A DNA stretch of 64,000 bases from Gluconobacter japonicus (GCF_002723975.1 NZ_BEWO01000006.1:117192-181191); one strand, 5' to 3'; counted from the stretch's first letter, positions 26,926 through 36,242 are shown. The notes: generated from the letters alone by a model not told the origin. Made by a program: numbers and translations.

Positions 26926-27560
26926 CCACCCTGACGACGAGGCTGCCCGCGGAGAAGCTGTGCAGTTTCAAACAGCGGAAGCCCGACCACGGCGGAGTAG
27001 CTGCCACCGATCTGGCGGATATGTGCTGCTGCGGCGCCCTGAATGGCATACCCGCCAGCTTTGCCCTGCCAGTCACCATTGGCAATCAGGGCATCAATTT
27101 GACTGTCTGTCAGGCGGTGGAACGTAACGGACGTTTCCACCAGACGCTCGTTGGCCACGCCGTCCACCCAGCCCACGGTCGGGCGAAGGGCAACAGCCGT
27201 CAAAACCTTGTGGTTCCGGCCAGACAGGAGGCGGAGACAGGCGCGGGCTGTCTTCTCGTCTTCTGCCTTGGGAAGAATCCGCCGACCTACAGCCACGACG
27301 GTATCGGCCCCGATGATCAGAGCGGCATCCTGACGCTGTGATGCTGCATGGTCCGCCTTCTCGCGGGCCAGACGCTGCGCCAGCGCACGGGGCAGTTCAC
27401 CTGGGCGGGGCTCTTCATCCACGTCCGTGCTGACGACATCATCTGGCACGATACCGATCTGGCCCAGAAGAGCGAGGCGACGGGGAGAGGCCGAAGCCAG
27501 GACAAGCGCCGGGCGCTTCAGACTGTCAGAGTCCGACAGTGAAGGCTGGGAGGGGGCCAT
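26913..27560 (-). CDS. maf: Maf family nucleotide pyrophosphatase
   Basis: 215 residues. Maf proteins hydrolyse non-canonical or excess nucleoside triphosphates (YhdE type: dTTP/UTP). The signature [17 protein letters not shown] lies near residues 20-36. It is followed by [12 protein letters not shown], the Lys of REKA, the metal-binding [15 protein letters not shown] and the [12 protein letters not shown] loop. It lies 13 bases after infA and overlaps the RNase gene, giving the order infA-maf-rng-yacG that is common in alphaproteobacteria. The first residues before KRPALVL may be over-extended. Confidence 0.92.
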   Translation of the reverse strand: MAPSQPSLSDSDSLKRPALVLASASPRRLALLGQIGIVPDDVVSTDVDEEPRPGELPRALAQRLAREKADHAASQRQDAALIIGADTVVAVGRRILPKAEDEKTARACLRLLSGRNHKVLTAVALRPTVGWVDGVANERLVETSVTFHRLTDSQIDALIANGDWQGKAGGYAIQGAAAAHIRQIGGSYSAVVGLPLFETAQLLRGQPRRQGGWIA

Positions 27561-27573
27561 GCGCCGCAGTCTC

Positions 27574-27792
27574 TTACTTGAAGCGGAAGGTGATCCGGCC
27601 CTTGGAGAGATCGTATGGCGTCATTTCAACGTTCACGCGGTCACCGGCCAGAACACGAATACGGTTCTTGCGCATCTTGCCGCTCGTATGAGCGAGAATG
27701 GTGTGCTCGTTGTCGAGCGTGACGCGGAACATGGCGTTTGGCAGCAGTTCCATGACGGTGCCGGTGAACTCGATGAGGTCTTCTTTTGACAT
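27574..27792 (-). CDS. infA: Translation initiation factor IF-1
   Basis: IF-1 (72 residues, the universal length) is a single OB-fold that binds the ribosomal A site during initiation. [20 protein letters not shown], the [20 protein letters not shown] strand block and the ending [11 protein letters not shown] are nearly invariant. It heads the operon with maf, the RNase E/G gene and yacG. A candidate promoter is described at 27872-27900. Confidence 0.98.
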   Translation of the reverse strand: MSKEDLIEFTGTVMELLPNAMFRVTLDNEHTILAHTSGKMRKNRIRVLAGDRVNVEMTPYDLSKGRITFRFK

Positions 27793-28128
27793 GAGAATCC
27801 TTGGTACAGAGACAGGGTAGAGGTCTGCGCGAGGCAGTGGCGCCGATGGGAGCCTGAAAATCCAGTTCCGCTATGTGCGGACTGTCGGGCCAAACGTCAA
27901 GCTTGACGCAGCTTTTGGGGCATTTTTGCAGGAAAAGATGTCCGCTGCTGTTCCGGCCACGGGATCAATATCGTGTCAGGGCCGTATCCGGCTCATCATG
28001 TTAGAAAATTCGAGTACGATGATTTTTGTTTTAACGCAGGAAAACGCCTGCCGATCAAAGGGGGATAGTGCGGAGACACGCATGTGACATGACTGGGTCC
28101 CCGCCATTGAACTGTTGATGGCCTGAAA
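27793..28128. other. Gene-free interval between infA and hisD
   Basis: About 335 bases without a supportable gene. It contains the presumed infA promoter on the minus strand and, at 27895-27908, the exact palindrome CGTCAAGCTTGACG, whose left half forms the candidate -35 box. A plus-strand frame of 70 codons (27875-28087) has no family resemblance and no ribosome binding site, so I do not call it. Confidence 0.55.
27872..27900 (-). promoter_or_regulatory. Candidate infA promoter
   Basis: On the minus strand TTGACG (27900-27895) is followed after 17 bases by CACATA (27877-27872), about 80 bases before the infA start. The -35 is good and the -10 weak. The -35 lies in a 14-bp palindrome that could also be a binding site. 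Confidence 0.35.
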
Positions 28129-28155
28129 GTCTACCGACCCTACTGGTCGGTAGAC
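28129..28155 (-). terminator. Hairpin terminator of hisG-hisD
   Basis: GTCTACCGACC (28129-28139) pairs perfectly with GGTCGGTAGAC (28145-28155) around a 5-base loop, starting 9 bases after the hisD stop on the minus strand. Only TTT follows, so it may be a moderate terminator. Confidence 0.7.
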
Positions 28156-28164
28156 GAAAGTGTC

Positions 28165-29463
28165 TCAAATTCCAAGCTGGTCCAGACGCAGGCTGAGGCT
28201 CAGGGCATGCGCGTCCAGACCTTCGGCCTGTGCTAGAGCAACGCCTGCCGGACCGATCTTTTGCAGGCCGGCTTCGTCGGCTTCAATGGTTGTCGTACGC
28301 TTGATGAAGTCGAAGACGGACAGGCCGGATGCAAAGCGGGCTGTGCGGCTTGTGGGCAGAACGTGATTGGGGCCACCGACATAGTCGCCTACGGCTTCCG
28401 GGCAGTACCGTCCCATGAAGATGGCGCCTACATGGCGTACGAGCGCACTGAAGGCGCGGGGTTCGTCCAGCAGAACTTCCAGATGTTCAGGGGCCAACTG
28501 GTTTACGATGCGTGCGGCTTCGTTCAGATCCTTCACGACAATGACGGCGCCGTGGTCAGCCCAGCTTTTTGCTGCGATGGCTGTGCGGGGGAGTGTCTGA
28601 AGTTCCGTCAGAACGGCCTGACTGACAGCGTCCCCAAAAGCGGCATCGGTCGTAATAAGAATAGCCTGAGCCTGCTCGTCATGTTCGGCCTGTGCAAGCA
28701 GATCGATTGCGGCCAGACGTGGATCGTTGTTGCCGTCCGCCACGACGACGACTTCTGACGGCCCGGCGATGCTGTCGATGCCAACGTGCCCGAAGACCTG
28801 ACGCTTGGCTTCGGCCACGAAGGCGTTGCCCGGTCCGACGATACGATCAACCGGAGCAATACGCTCAGTGCCGTAAGCCATGGCGCCCACAGCCTGCGCG
28901 CCGCCAATGCGATAGATTTCTTCAACACCACACAGACGGGCGGCGGCCAGAACCAGTGGATTCAGCACACCATCGGGCGAGGGAACGCATATGGCCACGC
29001 GCTGCACACCTGCAACACGAGCGGGTAGCGCATTCATCAGAACGGAGGACGGATAGGCTGCCTTGCCACCAGGAACATAGAGGCCGACAGCATCCAGGGC
29101 GGTCCAGCGCATGCCAAGACGAATGCCCTCGTCATCCGTGAAATCCAGATCTTTTGGCATCTGGGCTGCATGGAAGGCTTCGATGCGGCGGGCGGCCGTT
29201 TTGAGAGCTTCCATCAGATCCGCAGGCACACGGTCTGCCTCGCGGGCAATCTCTTCCGCGCTGATCCGTAGTTTGTCAGCCGGAAGCGTCAGACGATCAA
29301 AACGGGCTGTATAGTCACACAGCGCTTCGTCCCCACGGGCACGGACATCCGCCAGAATGGCACGGACCGGCTCGGCGACGCTCCGTTCCTCACTGCTGCG
29401 ATCAGCCATCAGACTGGCAAAATCGTTTTCGAAACCGGCGTTGAGAGTGTTGAGACGCTTCAT
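28165..29463 (-). CDS. hisD: Histidinol dehydrogenase
   Basis: HisD (432 residues) performs the last two steps of histidine synthesis, oxidising L-histidinol to L-histidine with two NAD+ and one Zn2+. Recognisable blocks are GLYVPGGKAAYPSSVLMNALPA (broken here by normal variation), RIVGPGNAFVAEAKRQV, IAGPSEVVV, and the zinc/catalytic region LLAQAEHDEQAQAI and NQLAPEHLEVL. The C-terminal GPNHVLPTSRTARF is also standard. Its ATG overlaps the hisG stop (ATGA at 29460-29463), so it is second in a hisG-hisD operon and ends before a hairpin. Confidence 0.97.
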   Translation of the reverse strand: MKRLNTLNAGFENDFASLMADRSSEERSVAEPVRAILADVRARGDEALCDYTARFDRLTLPADKLRISAEEIAREADRVPADLMEALKTAARRIEAFHAAQMPKDLDFTDDEGIRLGMRWTALDAVGLYVPGGKAAYPSSVLMNALPARVAGVQRVAICVPSPDGVLNPLVLAAARLCGVEEIYRIGGAQAVGAMAYGTERIAPVDRIVGPGNAFVAEAKRQVFGHVGIDSIAGPSEVVVVADGNNDPRLAAIDLLAQAEHDEQAQAILITTDAAFGDAVSQAVLTELQTLPRTAIAAKSWADHGAVIVVKDLNEAARIVNQLAPEHLEVLLDEPRAFSALVRHVGAIFMGRYCPEAVGDYVGGPNHVLPTSRTARFASGLSVFDFIKRTTTIEADEAGLQKIGPAGVALAQAEGLDAHALSLSLRLDQLGI

Positions 29464-30164
29464 TTCGCTGCTGCTTCTTCGCTCAGGGCGGCACGGAACC
29501 GTTCGATCAGAAGGCCAATTTCCTCGGGCCGTGTCTTGAGAGCCACGCGGTTGACGATCAGACGGCTTGTGACGTGTGCGATGGTCTCTGTCTCCATCAG
29601 ACCATTGGCGCGGAGGGTGGAGCCGGTATCCACGAGATCCACGATGACACTGGCCAGATCAAGGGTCGGTGCAAGTTCCATGGCACCGTTCAGATGTACA
29701 ATTTCTGCATTGATGGCGCGGGAGGCGAAGTGACGGCGGGCAATGGTCGGATATTTTGTTGCGACACGCAGGCGGGACTGAGAGGCGGCCGGATCTTCGG
29801 TCACAGTTTTGGGGCGTGCGACGGAGATACGGCAGCCGCCGATCCCGAGATCCAGCGGCGCATAGATGTCTGGATAATCGAATTCCATGAGAACATCAGC
29901 CCCACAGACGCCAATGTGCGCGCCGCCATAAGCCACGAAGGTCGCCACGTCGAAAGAGCGGACGCGGACGACATCCAGATTGGGGTAGGATGTTCCGAAC
30001 CGCAGGCGGCGGCTGCTTTCTTCAAGGCAATCCGCATCCGGCTCGATACCGGTTCGTTTCAGAACAGGGGCCAGCGCCTTGAGAATCCGCCCTTTCGGGA
30101 GGGCGAGGATCAGCGGAGAGCCGCTCCGGTCTGAAGTGTCCGTTCCGGTCTGAGGCGCTGTCAT
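29460..30164 (-). CDS. hisG: ATP phosphoribosyltransferase, short (HisG-S) form
   Basis: HisG commits ATP and PRPP to histidine synthesis. From MTAPQTG it has 234 residues and lacks the C-terminal ACT-like regulatory domain, so it is the short form that needs HisZ as regulatory subunit; hisZ is not in this window. Motifs include LILALPKGRILKAL near the start, GADVLMEFDYP and the PRPP loop IVDLVDTGSTLRANGL. The frame is open to a TTG at 30239, but the added residues do not look like HisG. GGACAG lies upstream of 30164. It is divergent from the GntR gene. Confidence 0.93.
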   Translation of the reverse strand: MTAPQTGTDTSDRSGSPLILALPKGRILKALAPVLKRTGIEPDADCLEESSRRLRFGTSYPNLDVVRVRSFDVATFVAYGGAHIGVCGADVLMEFDYPDIYAPLDLGIGGCRISVARPKTVTEDPAASQSRLRVATKYPTIARRHFASRAINAEIVHLNGAMELAPTLDLASVIVDLVDTGSTLRANGLMETETIAHVTSRLIVNRVALKTRPEEIGLLIERFRAALSEEAAAK

Positions 30165-30282
30165 GAGGCGTCTGTCCTTGCTGTCCGCAGCCAATGAAAA
30201 GAGAACAGCAGCGCATATCACGAAGCGCCGGTCTTCCAAAATTTCTTGACGGAAAGATTGCGATGATGACTATCTTGTATGT

Positions 30283-30726
30283 ATGTCTGCAAACATAGAG
30301 ACACTACTGTTTCCCACGCCGCTTCTGATGACCGGAGGTTTGCCGCTTCGTGTTCAGATGCGGGAGCGTATTCTGACGGCCGTCGGGTCCGGGCTGCTCA
30401 AACCCGGAGACCGGTTGCCGACAATGCGGGCGCTCTCCGTCCACCTCCAGGTCGACCTTAATACGGTGCAGCGTGCCTATGCGGAACTGGAGCGACTTGG
30501 AGCCATCGAGACATTTCGGGCGCGTGGCAGTTTTGTCAGCAACCATCCGCCCCCGCCAGATCCGGGTCTGAGGGAGCGCGAGGTCATGGATCTCGCAGCT
30601 TCGACGATTGCCCGAAGCCATGCTCTGGGGCTTGAGCCAGACCATGTTCTTCAGGCGATGAAGACACTTCTGGAGTCTTCATCTTCTATTGCGCCAGTGT
30701 CGGGCGCCGGAAAGGGACAGTCATGA
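30283..30726 (+). CDS. GntR-family (YtrA-type) transcriptional regulator
   Basis: 147 residues. The N-terminal winged helix is clear: LPLRVQMRERILTAVGSGLL, KPGDRLPTMRALSVHLQVD, NTVQRAYAELERLGAIETFR, then ARGSFVS. The C-terminal part is only about 60 residues of helix, which places it in the small YtrA subfamily; these often regulate ABC transporters or the gene they precede. Its stop overlaps the slipin start (ATGA, 30723-30726), so it probably controls its own operon with slipin. Confidence 0.9.
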   Translation: MSANIETLLFPTPLLMTGGLPLRVQMRERILTAVGSGLLKPGDRLPTMRALSVHLQVDLNTVQRAYAELERLGAIETFRARGSFVSNHPPPPDPGLREREVMDLAASTIARSHALGLEPDHVLQAMKTLLESSSSIAPVSGAGKGQS

Positions 30727-31646
30727 TTCAGTATCCAACATTTCCGTCGCCCTCATCCCGGAGAGGTCGTGGGTTGCCCTTCAACGGGCTGGCAGCGGCA
30801 CTGGCGATCCTGTGCTTTCTAATCGGGGTGGGTCTTCAGCTTGCGATCCGCCAGATCGGATTTGTCATTGTTGGCGCGATTGTCGGGGCGTTTGTTCTTC
30901 TGTCTCTGAAGATGTGCAATTCCTGGCAACGGGCGCTGGTTCTTCGTGCAGGTAAGATCCAGGGACTGCGTGGGCCGGGTCTGTTTCTGATTATTCCGTT
31001 TGTTGATCAGATCAGTGAAGTGGTCGACCAGCGTATCCGAACAGTGCCTGTCCACACACGTCAGACTTTGACGCGCGATACAACACCCGTGGATGTGGAT
31101 GCGGTCGTATTCTGGATGGTGCATGATCCGTTGCGGGCTATTACAGAACTGGATGACTATGAAGGCTCGGTCTCCATGGTGGCGCTGACGACCCTGCGCG
31201 AAGTGGTCAGCAGTTCGGATCTGGCCGTTTTGCTGGAAGATCGCAGACGCATTGATGATGAATTGCGAGACCTGATCGAGGTTAAGACCCGGGAATGGGG
31301 TGTTACGGTTCAGGCCGTGGAAATCCGCGATGTTCAGTTGCCTGACAATCTGCAGGACGCCATGAGTCGACAGGCGCAGGCTGAACGTGAGCGTGCAGCC
31401 CGGGTAACGCTTGCAAGTGCGGAACGACAGGTGGCTGTGGAACTGGCCGCTGCGGCTAAGACGTATGAAGCCTCGCCCATCGCGCTCCAGATTCTTCAGA
31501 TCAATCGCGTTTTTGAAATGAACAAGAACCGCGGGACGACCATCCTGATGCCGACGACAATGGCGGATGCGATGGGGAATGCCACGGCTTTCGCGGCGGC
31601 TGTTCAGGCCGCAGCGCAAACGGATCGTGACACGACCGCAGAGTAA
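30723..31646 (+). CDS. Slipin / stomatin-like SPFH (band 7) membrane protein
   Basis: 307 residues. Two closely spaced hydrophobic segments (about 22-65) form a membrane hairpin. The SPFH domain follows: NSWQRALVLRAGKIQGLRGP, GLFLIIPFVDQISEVVDQRI, DTTPVDVDAVVFWMVHDP and the oligomerisation helix QAEAERERAAR-like segment (QAQAERERAARVTLASAERQ). Slipins organise membrane microdomains and are often paired with an NfeD protease partner; no nfeD is visible here. Instead it is fused transcriptionally to a GntR regulator by a 4-base overlap, which suggests inducible expression. Its exact role is unknown. Confidence 0.9.
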   Translation: MIQYPTFPSPSSRRGRGLPFNGLAAALAILCFLIGVGLQLAIRQIGFVIVGAIVGAFVLLSLKMCNSWQRALVLRAGKIQGLRGPGLFLIIPFVDQISEVVDQRIRTVPVHTRQTLTRDTTPVDVDAVVFWMVHDPLRAITELDDYEGSVSMVALTTLREVVSSSDLAVLLEDRRRIDDELRDLIEVKTREWGVTVQAVEIRDVQLPDNLQDAMSRQAQAERERAARVTLASAERQVAVELAAAAKTYEASPIALQILQINRVFEMNKNRGTTILMPTTMADAMGNATAFAAAVQAAAQTDRDTTAE

Positions 31647-31648
31647 CG

Positions 31649-32554
31649 TCAGTCTGGGAGTATATGACGTTTGAGAAGGCGCTCCAGCCACTCCACGAAC
31701 GTTGTAACTCTGTCAGTTGTATGATGCTTATGCGGGTAGAGAATGGACATCGGCAAGGGCTCTGCGCACCATTCTGGCATGACGCTCACAAGCTCTCCGT
31801 TTCGAAGATGCTCTTGCACGTCATAGGCAGGAACCTGGATTAATCCCATCCCTGCAAGGCAACCTGCAATCAGGGCTTCCGCATTATCAACCGTGATGCG
31901 GGCTGGAGGAAGGGCAGATTTATTTACGCCATTCTCCATCCATTCCCAGGGTTCTACACGGCCCGTCACAGGAGATGCGTAGCGGATAACATGATGACGG
32001 GTCAGGTCATCCGGGTGCTCCGGGGTGCCAGACTGCTCCAGATAAGCGGGGCTTGCGACATTCAGAAGGCTGAGTTCGCCTATCCTGCGACTGATAAGTT
32101 CTGAGTCCTGAAGTGGCCCGACCCTCAGGACGCAGTCTGTCTGCTCCTTTACGAGATTGACGGCACGGTCCGTCATGCCCAGTTCGATGGAGAGGTCGGG
32201 GTGACAGGACAAAAAGTCTGGCAGTGCCGGTGTAACGATCAACCGTCCGATCCGGCCTGGAAGATTGACGCGTAGAACACCTGAAAGCCCATCGGTTTTT
32301 TTTCGAAACAAAGTATCGATGTCTTCCACATCTGCGACAAGGCGCAGACAGTGCTCATAGAGTTTTTTGCCATCCTGCGTGGGAGAAACAGCGCGGGTGG
32401 TTCTGGCCAGAAGCCGGGTTCCTGTCCGGATTTCCAGATCCCGGATGGCTGTGGACACAGTGGATCGAGGCATGTTCAACATGTCAGCGGCCCGTGTGAA
32501 ACTGGATGTTTCAACCACTCTGATGAAAATGCGGAAAAGGTCGATCCGATCCAA
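31649..32554 (-). CDS. LysR-family transcriptional regulator
   Basis: 301 residues with start TTG at 32554, preceded by GAGG at good spacing. The open frame continues upstream to 33085, but that would run through the divergent SDR gene and add non-homologous sequence. The N-terminal winged helix reads LFRIFIRVVETSSFTRAADM, LNMPRSTVSTAIRDLE, RLLARTTRAV. The rest is a periplasmic-binding-protein-like effector domain (LRVNLPGRIGRLIVTPALPD and onward). The arrangement, divergent from an SDR with 129 bases between starts, is the classic LysR pattern, so it probably regulates that gene in response to a small molecule. It is convergent with slipin. Confidence 0.9.
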   Translation of the reverse strand: MDRIDLFRIFIRVVETSSFTRAADMLNMPRSTVSTAIRDLEIRTGTRLLARTTRAVSPTQDGKKLYEHCLRLVADVEDIDTLFRKKTDGLSGVLRVNLPGRIGRLIVTPALPDFLSCHPDLSIELGMTDRAVNLVKEQTDCVLRVGPLQDSELISRRIGELSLLNVASPAYLEQSGTPEHPDDLTRHHVIRYASPVTGRVEPWEWMENGVNKSALPPARITVDNAEALIAGCLAGMGLIQVPAYDVQEHLRNGELVSVMPEWCAEPLPMSILYPHKHHTTDRVTTFVEWLERLLKRHILPD

Positions 32555-32683
32555 GAGAACCTCGTCATATTGGGGAAGGTTTGTTCGAAATTCCTGACAG
32601 GTGTGATCAGGAATAGGGTCTTGGTCCTGTTTCGCAGGACGGTAGCCTGTGGGCCTTAATTGCGAAAGATGGAGACCCCAATC

Positions 32684-33457
32684 ATGGCAGATCATACGCT
32701 GAAGGGAAAAACGGCTCTTATCGCCGGTGGTGCCAAAAATCTTGGTGGCCTTATTGCCCGGGACCTTGCGGCTGAAGGTGTGCGTGCCATTGCCATTCAC
32801 TATAATAGCGCAGAAACAAAAGGCGCTGCGGATGAAACTCTTGCCGCACTCAGGCAGGCTGGCGCCGAGGCCGTAGCCTTCCAGAAAGATCTGAGAACAG
32901 CCGCCGGAAACGCGGACCTGTTCAGAGAGACTGTGGCGGCGATTGGCCAGCCGGATATTGCCATCAATACCGTCGGAAAGGTTTTGAAAAAACCGATCGC
33001 CGAGACGTCTGAAGCTGAATTTGACGAGATGTTCGATGTGAATACGAAGTCGGCGTTCTTTTTCATCAAGGAAGCCGGCTTGCATCTCAAAGACAATGGT
33101 AAGCTTTTAACGCTCGTCACATCCCTTCTGGGAGCCTACACGCCATTCTATTCCACTTATGCAGGCAGCAAGGCAGCGGTGGAGCATTTTACCCGTGCGG
33201 CGTCCAAGGAATATGGAGCGCGTGGTATTTCCGTAAATGCCATTGGCCCTGGACCAATGGATACGCCCTTCTTTTATGGACAGGAAGGCGCGGATGCCGT
33301 GGCATACCACAAGACAGCGGCGGCTTTATCAGGACTGAGTAAAACGGGTCTGACAGATATTGAGGATGTTGTGCCGTTTGTGCGGATGCTTGTGTCTGAT
33401 GGATGGTGGATGACGGGTCAGACCATTCTCGTGAATGGTGGCTATACGACCAAATAA
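32684..33457 (+). CDS. Short-chain dehydrogenase/reductase (classical SDR)
   Basis: 257 residues from MADHTLKG, chosen because GGAGA lies 10 bases upstream and the glycine motif then sits at the usual position; upstream starts at 32660 and 32669 are possible. Catalytic Ser147, Tyr159 and Lys163 (YAGSK) are present, along with NAIGPGPMDTPF. The cofactor loop reads GGAKNLGG (about 15-22), and the Asn of the usual NNAG motif is changed to NTVG. It resembles 3-oxoacyl-ACP reductase-like or sugar/polyol reductases. It is a likely target of the divergent LysR regulator. Substrate unknown. Confidence 0.88.
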   Translation: MADHTLKGKTALIAGGAKNLGGLIARDLAAEGVRAIAIHYNSAETKGAADETLAALRQAGAEAVAFQKDLRTAAGNADLFRETVAAIGQPDIAINTVGKVLKKPIAETSEAEFDEMFDVNTKSAFFFIKEAGLHLKDNGKLLTLVTSLLGAYTPFYSTYAGSKAAVEHFTRAASKEYGARGISVNAIGPGPMDTPFFYGQEGADAVAYHKTAAALSGLSKTGLTDIEDVVPFVRMLVSDGWWMTGQTILVNGGYTTK

Positions 33458-33463
33458 GAAAAA

Positions 33464-33490
33464 ACCGGTGAGGATATTTTCCTCACCGGT
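33464..33490. terminator. Bidirectional terminator, SDR / TonB receptor
   Basis: ACCGGTGAGG (33464-33473) pairs perfectly with CCTCACCGGT (33481-33490). On the minus strand it is followed by six T residues; on the plus strand by CC. It serves mainly the minus-strand TonB receptor gene, 12 bases after its stop. Confidence 0.88.
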
Positions 33491-33501
33491 CCTGTTGGGC
33501 A

Positions 33502-36108
33502 TTAGAATGTCGCGTTGATACGACCGTAATAGTAACCGCCGTTGATCGGCACTTGTGCCGAGTTTGAGTCATAGACAGCAGCACCGTAGGAGCTTAGCTC
33601 TTCAGGCAGCTTGCGCGGACGAATGTTAAAGACGTTGTTGCCACCAACAGCGACATGCCAATGTTCGTTGAAGCGATAACCGACTTCAAGGTCTGTCAGC
33701 CAGCGAGGGGTATTCTTGAACTGAGCGAAGCAGGTGTTGGAGTAGCGGAGCGCTCCACCGGATGCGGGGCACGTTGCGGAAGCTGGCGTCCAGTCTTGAT
33801 ACGTCATCATGGATGTTGTTTCACCGTAACGGGTCTGACGAACATTTAGATCCCATTTTCCAATAGTATAATAAGCGTTGAGGATAATCTTGCTGCGCGG
33901 ATAGCCTGTTGTGAGGTAGCCGATCGTCTGTGCATTAAGCAGCGGGCTGCCATTCGTATCACTTGCGACATGATGCATGCGGGTACGGTTCAGGTCTAGC
34001 GCCATGCTCAGTGCGAGATTGCCATAACGGTGCAGGTGAAATGTATAATCCGCTTTAATATCGAGACCTTGTGTGCGAGTGCTCGCTACGTTTGCGAAAT
34101 AATACGCAGAAACATTGCTTATATCAAACGAATTGACCGGTAGAGCATAACCCATAGCCTGAATGGCGTCGACGGCCGCTTGACCCTTGGTCGTACCACC
34201 CTGTGAAATACGGTTACGCAGATTGATCTGGTAGACGTCCGCTTCCACATGGAAGCCTTTCACAGGTTCCACCACAACACCACCGCTGGAACTGACAGAA
34301 TATTCCGGCTTGAGTGGGCTGGCACCAAGAATGCGGGCAGCAGCAGAACTGACGGGAAGCAGACCACTGGCGCTGGTCGGGCTAACGCTCATGGTGCTGT
34401 AGTGCTGTTCCGCAAGCGTTGGAGCACGGAAGCCGGTGCTGATCGTACCGCGGAATGCCAGCCACGGTGTCGCATCATAACGTGTTGAGACCTTGCCGTT
34501 CTGGGCATTGCCAACATCTGTGTAGTGTTCAAAGCGTCCTGCGAAATCGAGATCCCAGTGCTTCAACGGATGGAAGTCACCATCGATATAGGCGGCCCAG
34601 ATGTTACGGCTCCAGGAGCCTGCGTTCTGGGGGCGCAGACCGGCATAACCCTGCGTTCCGCCAACTTCATAGGATGCGGGTTCGCCCGCAACGATGTCAT
34701 ACATTTCCAGACGATGTTCGCCACCAAAAGCCAGAACCATTGGCACCGTATTGAAAATGTTGATCTTGCGTCGGAAGTCCAGATTGTTGGTCCACTGCGC
34801 GTTACGATAGTTCAGTGCACGAACAGTCGTTGGAGACCAGCCACACCCGCTGGAGGAATAATTGGCCACGTTGCCGTTATTGCAGGTCGATCCCAGCATA
34901 CCGGTATTGGCTGTGTTCTTGTTGCTGATTTTGTCCTGATCGGCACCATAAACGGTGCTCAGATCCCAGTCGAAGCCATAAAAATCGTGCCCTTTGAGAC
35001 CGAGTTCTCCTGCATAGTCATCTTCGTCAATGACTTCGAGTGGCGAGAAGCCGGATGGGTAAAGTGTTGGCGCAATGCTAGGAACGCGATAATTCTGAAT
35101 GGCTTCGGCATGACGGTGGGCATATGTGACCTGCCCGTAGAAATCGATTTTCTCTGTAATGGGTTTTCCGAAATCAATACCCAGATTTTCACGGGTTTCT
35201 TCCGGGGTGCTCATGATTTTATTGGAGTCTGTGGGCACGCTTCGCGCGTTAGCCACAACGCCGGTGTAATAACCGTTCGTGTTGGCACCTGCAGGCCAGT
35301 ACCCCAGAAGACGATGATCTTTTGCTCCTGCAACGAAATGATCTGTATGATAGACCTGTCCGCTGATGTGCATAAAACCGTCATGGCCAAGCTTGAAGCC
35401 ACCATCTGCATTGAGCTGGTACTGCCATCCATCACCGTTATAGGCATTGGCACCAGTCTGTGCGGACATGTTCAGACCATGGTCCTGCTTTTTAGTGATA
35501 ATATTCACCACGCCAGCAATCGCGTCCGACCCATACATTGCTGCGGCACCATCTTCGAGAACTTCGATATGGTCGATCATATTGGCCGGGATCATGTTGA
35601 GATCAACAGGCGTCGAACCAAACTGCGGCCCAGCATTCTGCACAATATTGGCCGTGACGTGACGACGCTTTCCATCAATCAGGATCAGAACCTGGTTTGG
35701 ATTTAGGCCGCGCATCCGGATAGAGGAGGTCAGAGCAGCCGTATCGCTTCCCTTGGCAGAAACGTTGATCGAAGCATAGGTCCGTGTCAGTGCGTCAGCC
35801 AGATTCATTTGACCTGAACGACGAAGTGTAGCGGCTGTTACGACAGTCACCGGACTCGTGCTTTCACGCGCATGCTTGTTGCTTGCGTGCGTTCCCGTAA
35901 CGATCATGGTCTCATTGCCGCCTGCTGGCGCACTACGCCTCCGAACAACCTGTTGTTTTGTTGGGATCGGTTTTTTTGCCCCATGAACAGGAGTGTGCTG
36001 CACGGCGTGCGATGTTGTCGCTGGTGTTGATGCCGCGAGAGCCTGAGTTTCCAGTGAAGAAGCCAGAATTGATGTGGTTGCAAGGAAAAAGAGGCGTCTT
36101 GATGACAT
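33502..36108 (-). CDS. TonB-dependent outer-membrane receptor
   Basis: 868 residues from MSSRRLFFL, which has GGGAG upstream; an earlier in-frame start at 36156 only adds a poor leader. A signal peptide (LFFLATTSILASSLETQALA) precedes a basic linker, a TonB-box-like ETMIVTG, and a plug domain with PVTVVTAATLRRSGQMNLAD, IRMRGLNPNQVLILIDG and IEVLEDGAAAMYGSDAIAGV. The barrel ends in YYYGRINATF with terminal Phe. It belongs to the large group of receptors typified by RMRGLxPNxVLVLINGKRRH, common in Sphingomonads and acetic acid bacteria, with varied ligands. It stands alone with its own terminator; ligand unknown. Confidence 0.92.
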   Translation of the reverse strand: MSSRRLFFLATTSILASSLETQALAASTPATTSHAVQHTPVHGAKKPIPTKQQVVRRRSAPAGGNETMIVTGTHASNKHARESTSPVTVVTAATLRRSGQMNLADALTRTYASINVSAKGSDTAALTSSIRMRGLNPNQVLILIDGKRRHVTANIVQNAGPQFGSTPVDLNMIPANMIDHIEVLEDGAAAMYGSDAIAGVVNIITKKQDHGLNMSAQTGANAYNGDGWQYQLNADGGFKLGHDGFMHISGQVYHTDHFVAGAKDHRLLGYWPAGANTNGYYTGVVANARSVPTDSNKIMSTPEETRENLGIDFGKPITEKIDFYGQVTYAHRHAEAIQNYRVPSIAPTLYPSGFSPLEVIDEDDYAGELGLKGHDFYGFDWDLSTVYGADQDKISNKNTANTGMLGSTCNNGNVANYSSSGCGWSPTTVRALNYRNAQWTNNLDFRRKINIFNTVPMVLAFGGEHRLEMYDIVAGEPASYEVGGTQGYAGLRPQNAGSWSRNIWAAYIDGDFHPLKHWDLDFAGRFEHYTDVGNAQNGKVSTRYDATPWLAFRGTISTGFRAPTLAEQHYSTMSVSPTSASGLLPVSSAAARILGASPLKPEYSVSSSGGVVVEPVKGFHVEADVYQINLRNRISQGGTTKGQAAVDAIQAMGYALPVNSFDISNVSAYYFANVASTRTQGLDIKADYTFHLHRYGNLALSMALDLNRTRMHHVASDTNGSPLLNAQTIGYLTTGYPRSKIILNAYYTIGKWDLNVRQTRYGETTSMMTYQDWTPASATCPASGGALRYSNTCFAQFKNTPRWLTDLEVGYRFNEHWHVAVGGNNVFNIRPRKLPEELSSYGAAVYDSNSAQVPINGGYYYGRINATF

Positions 36109-36242
36109 GCTGGCGACTCCCGGAATGAAGATCTGAATCAGCGTTGCTGCTGCCAAAACAGTTCATAACGAAACTGTTACGGTTAGCTATGGTAATTCCA
36201 CGCTGGAAATATTTTGTCATTTCTTGATTTGGTAACAAAAAA

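Noticed and set aside
27875..28087. 70-codon plus-strand frame between infA and hisD
   Set aside because: No ribosome binding site or family resemblance; it overlaps the presumed infA promoter on the other strand.
32555..33085. N-terminal extension of the LysR gene
   Set aside because: The frame is open, but the added residues would run through the divergent SDR gene and precede a complete LysR N-terminus at TTG 32554.
34525..35706. 393-codon plus-strand open frame
   Set aside because: It lies fully antisense to the second TonB receptor, which has signal peptide, plug and barrel motifs. The antisense frame has no recognisable domain and no ribosome binding site.
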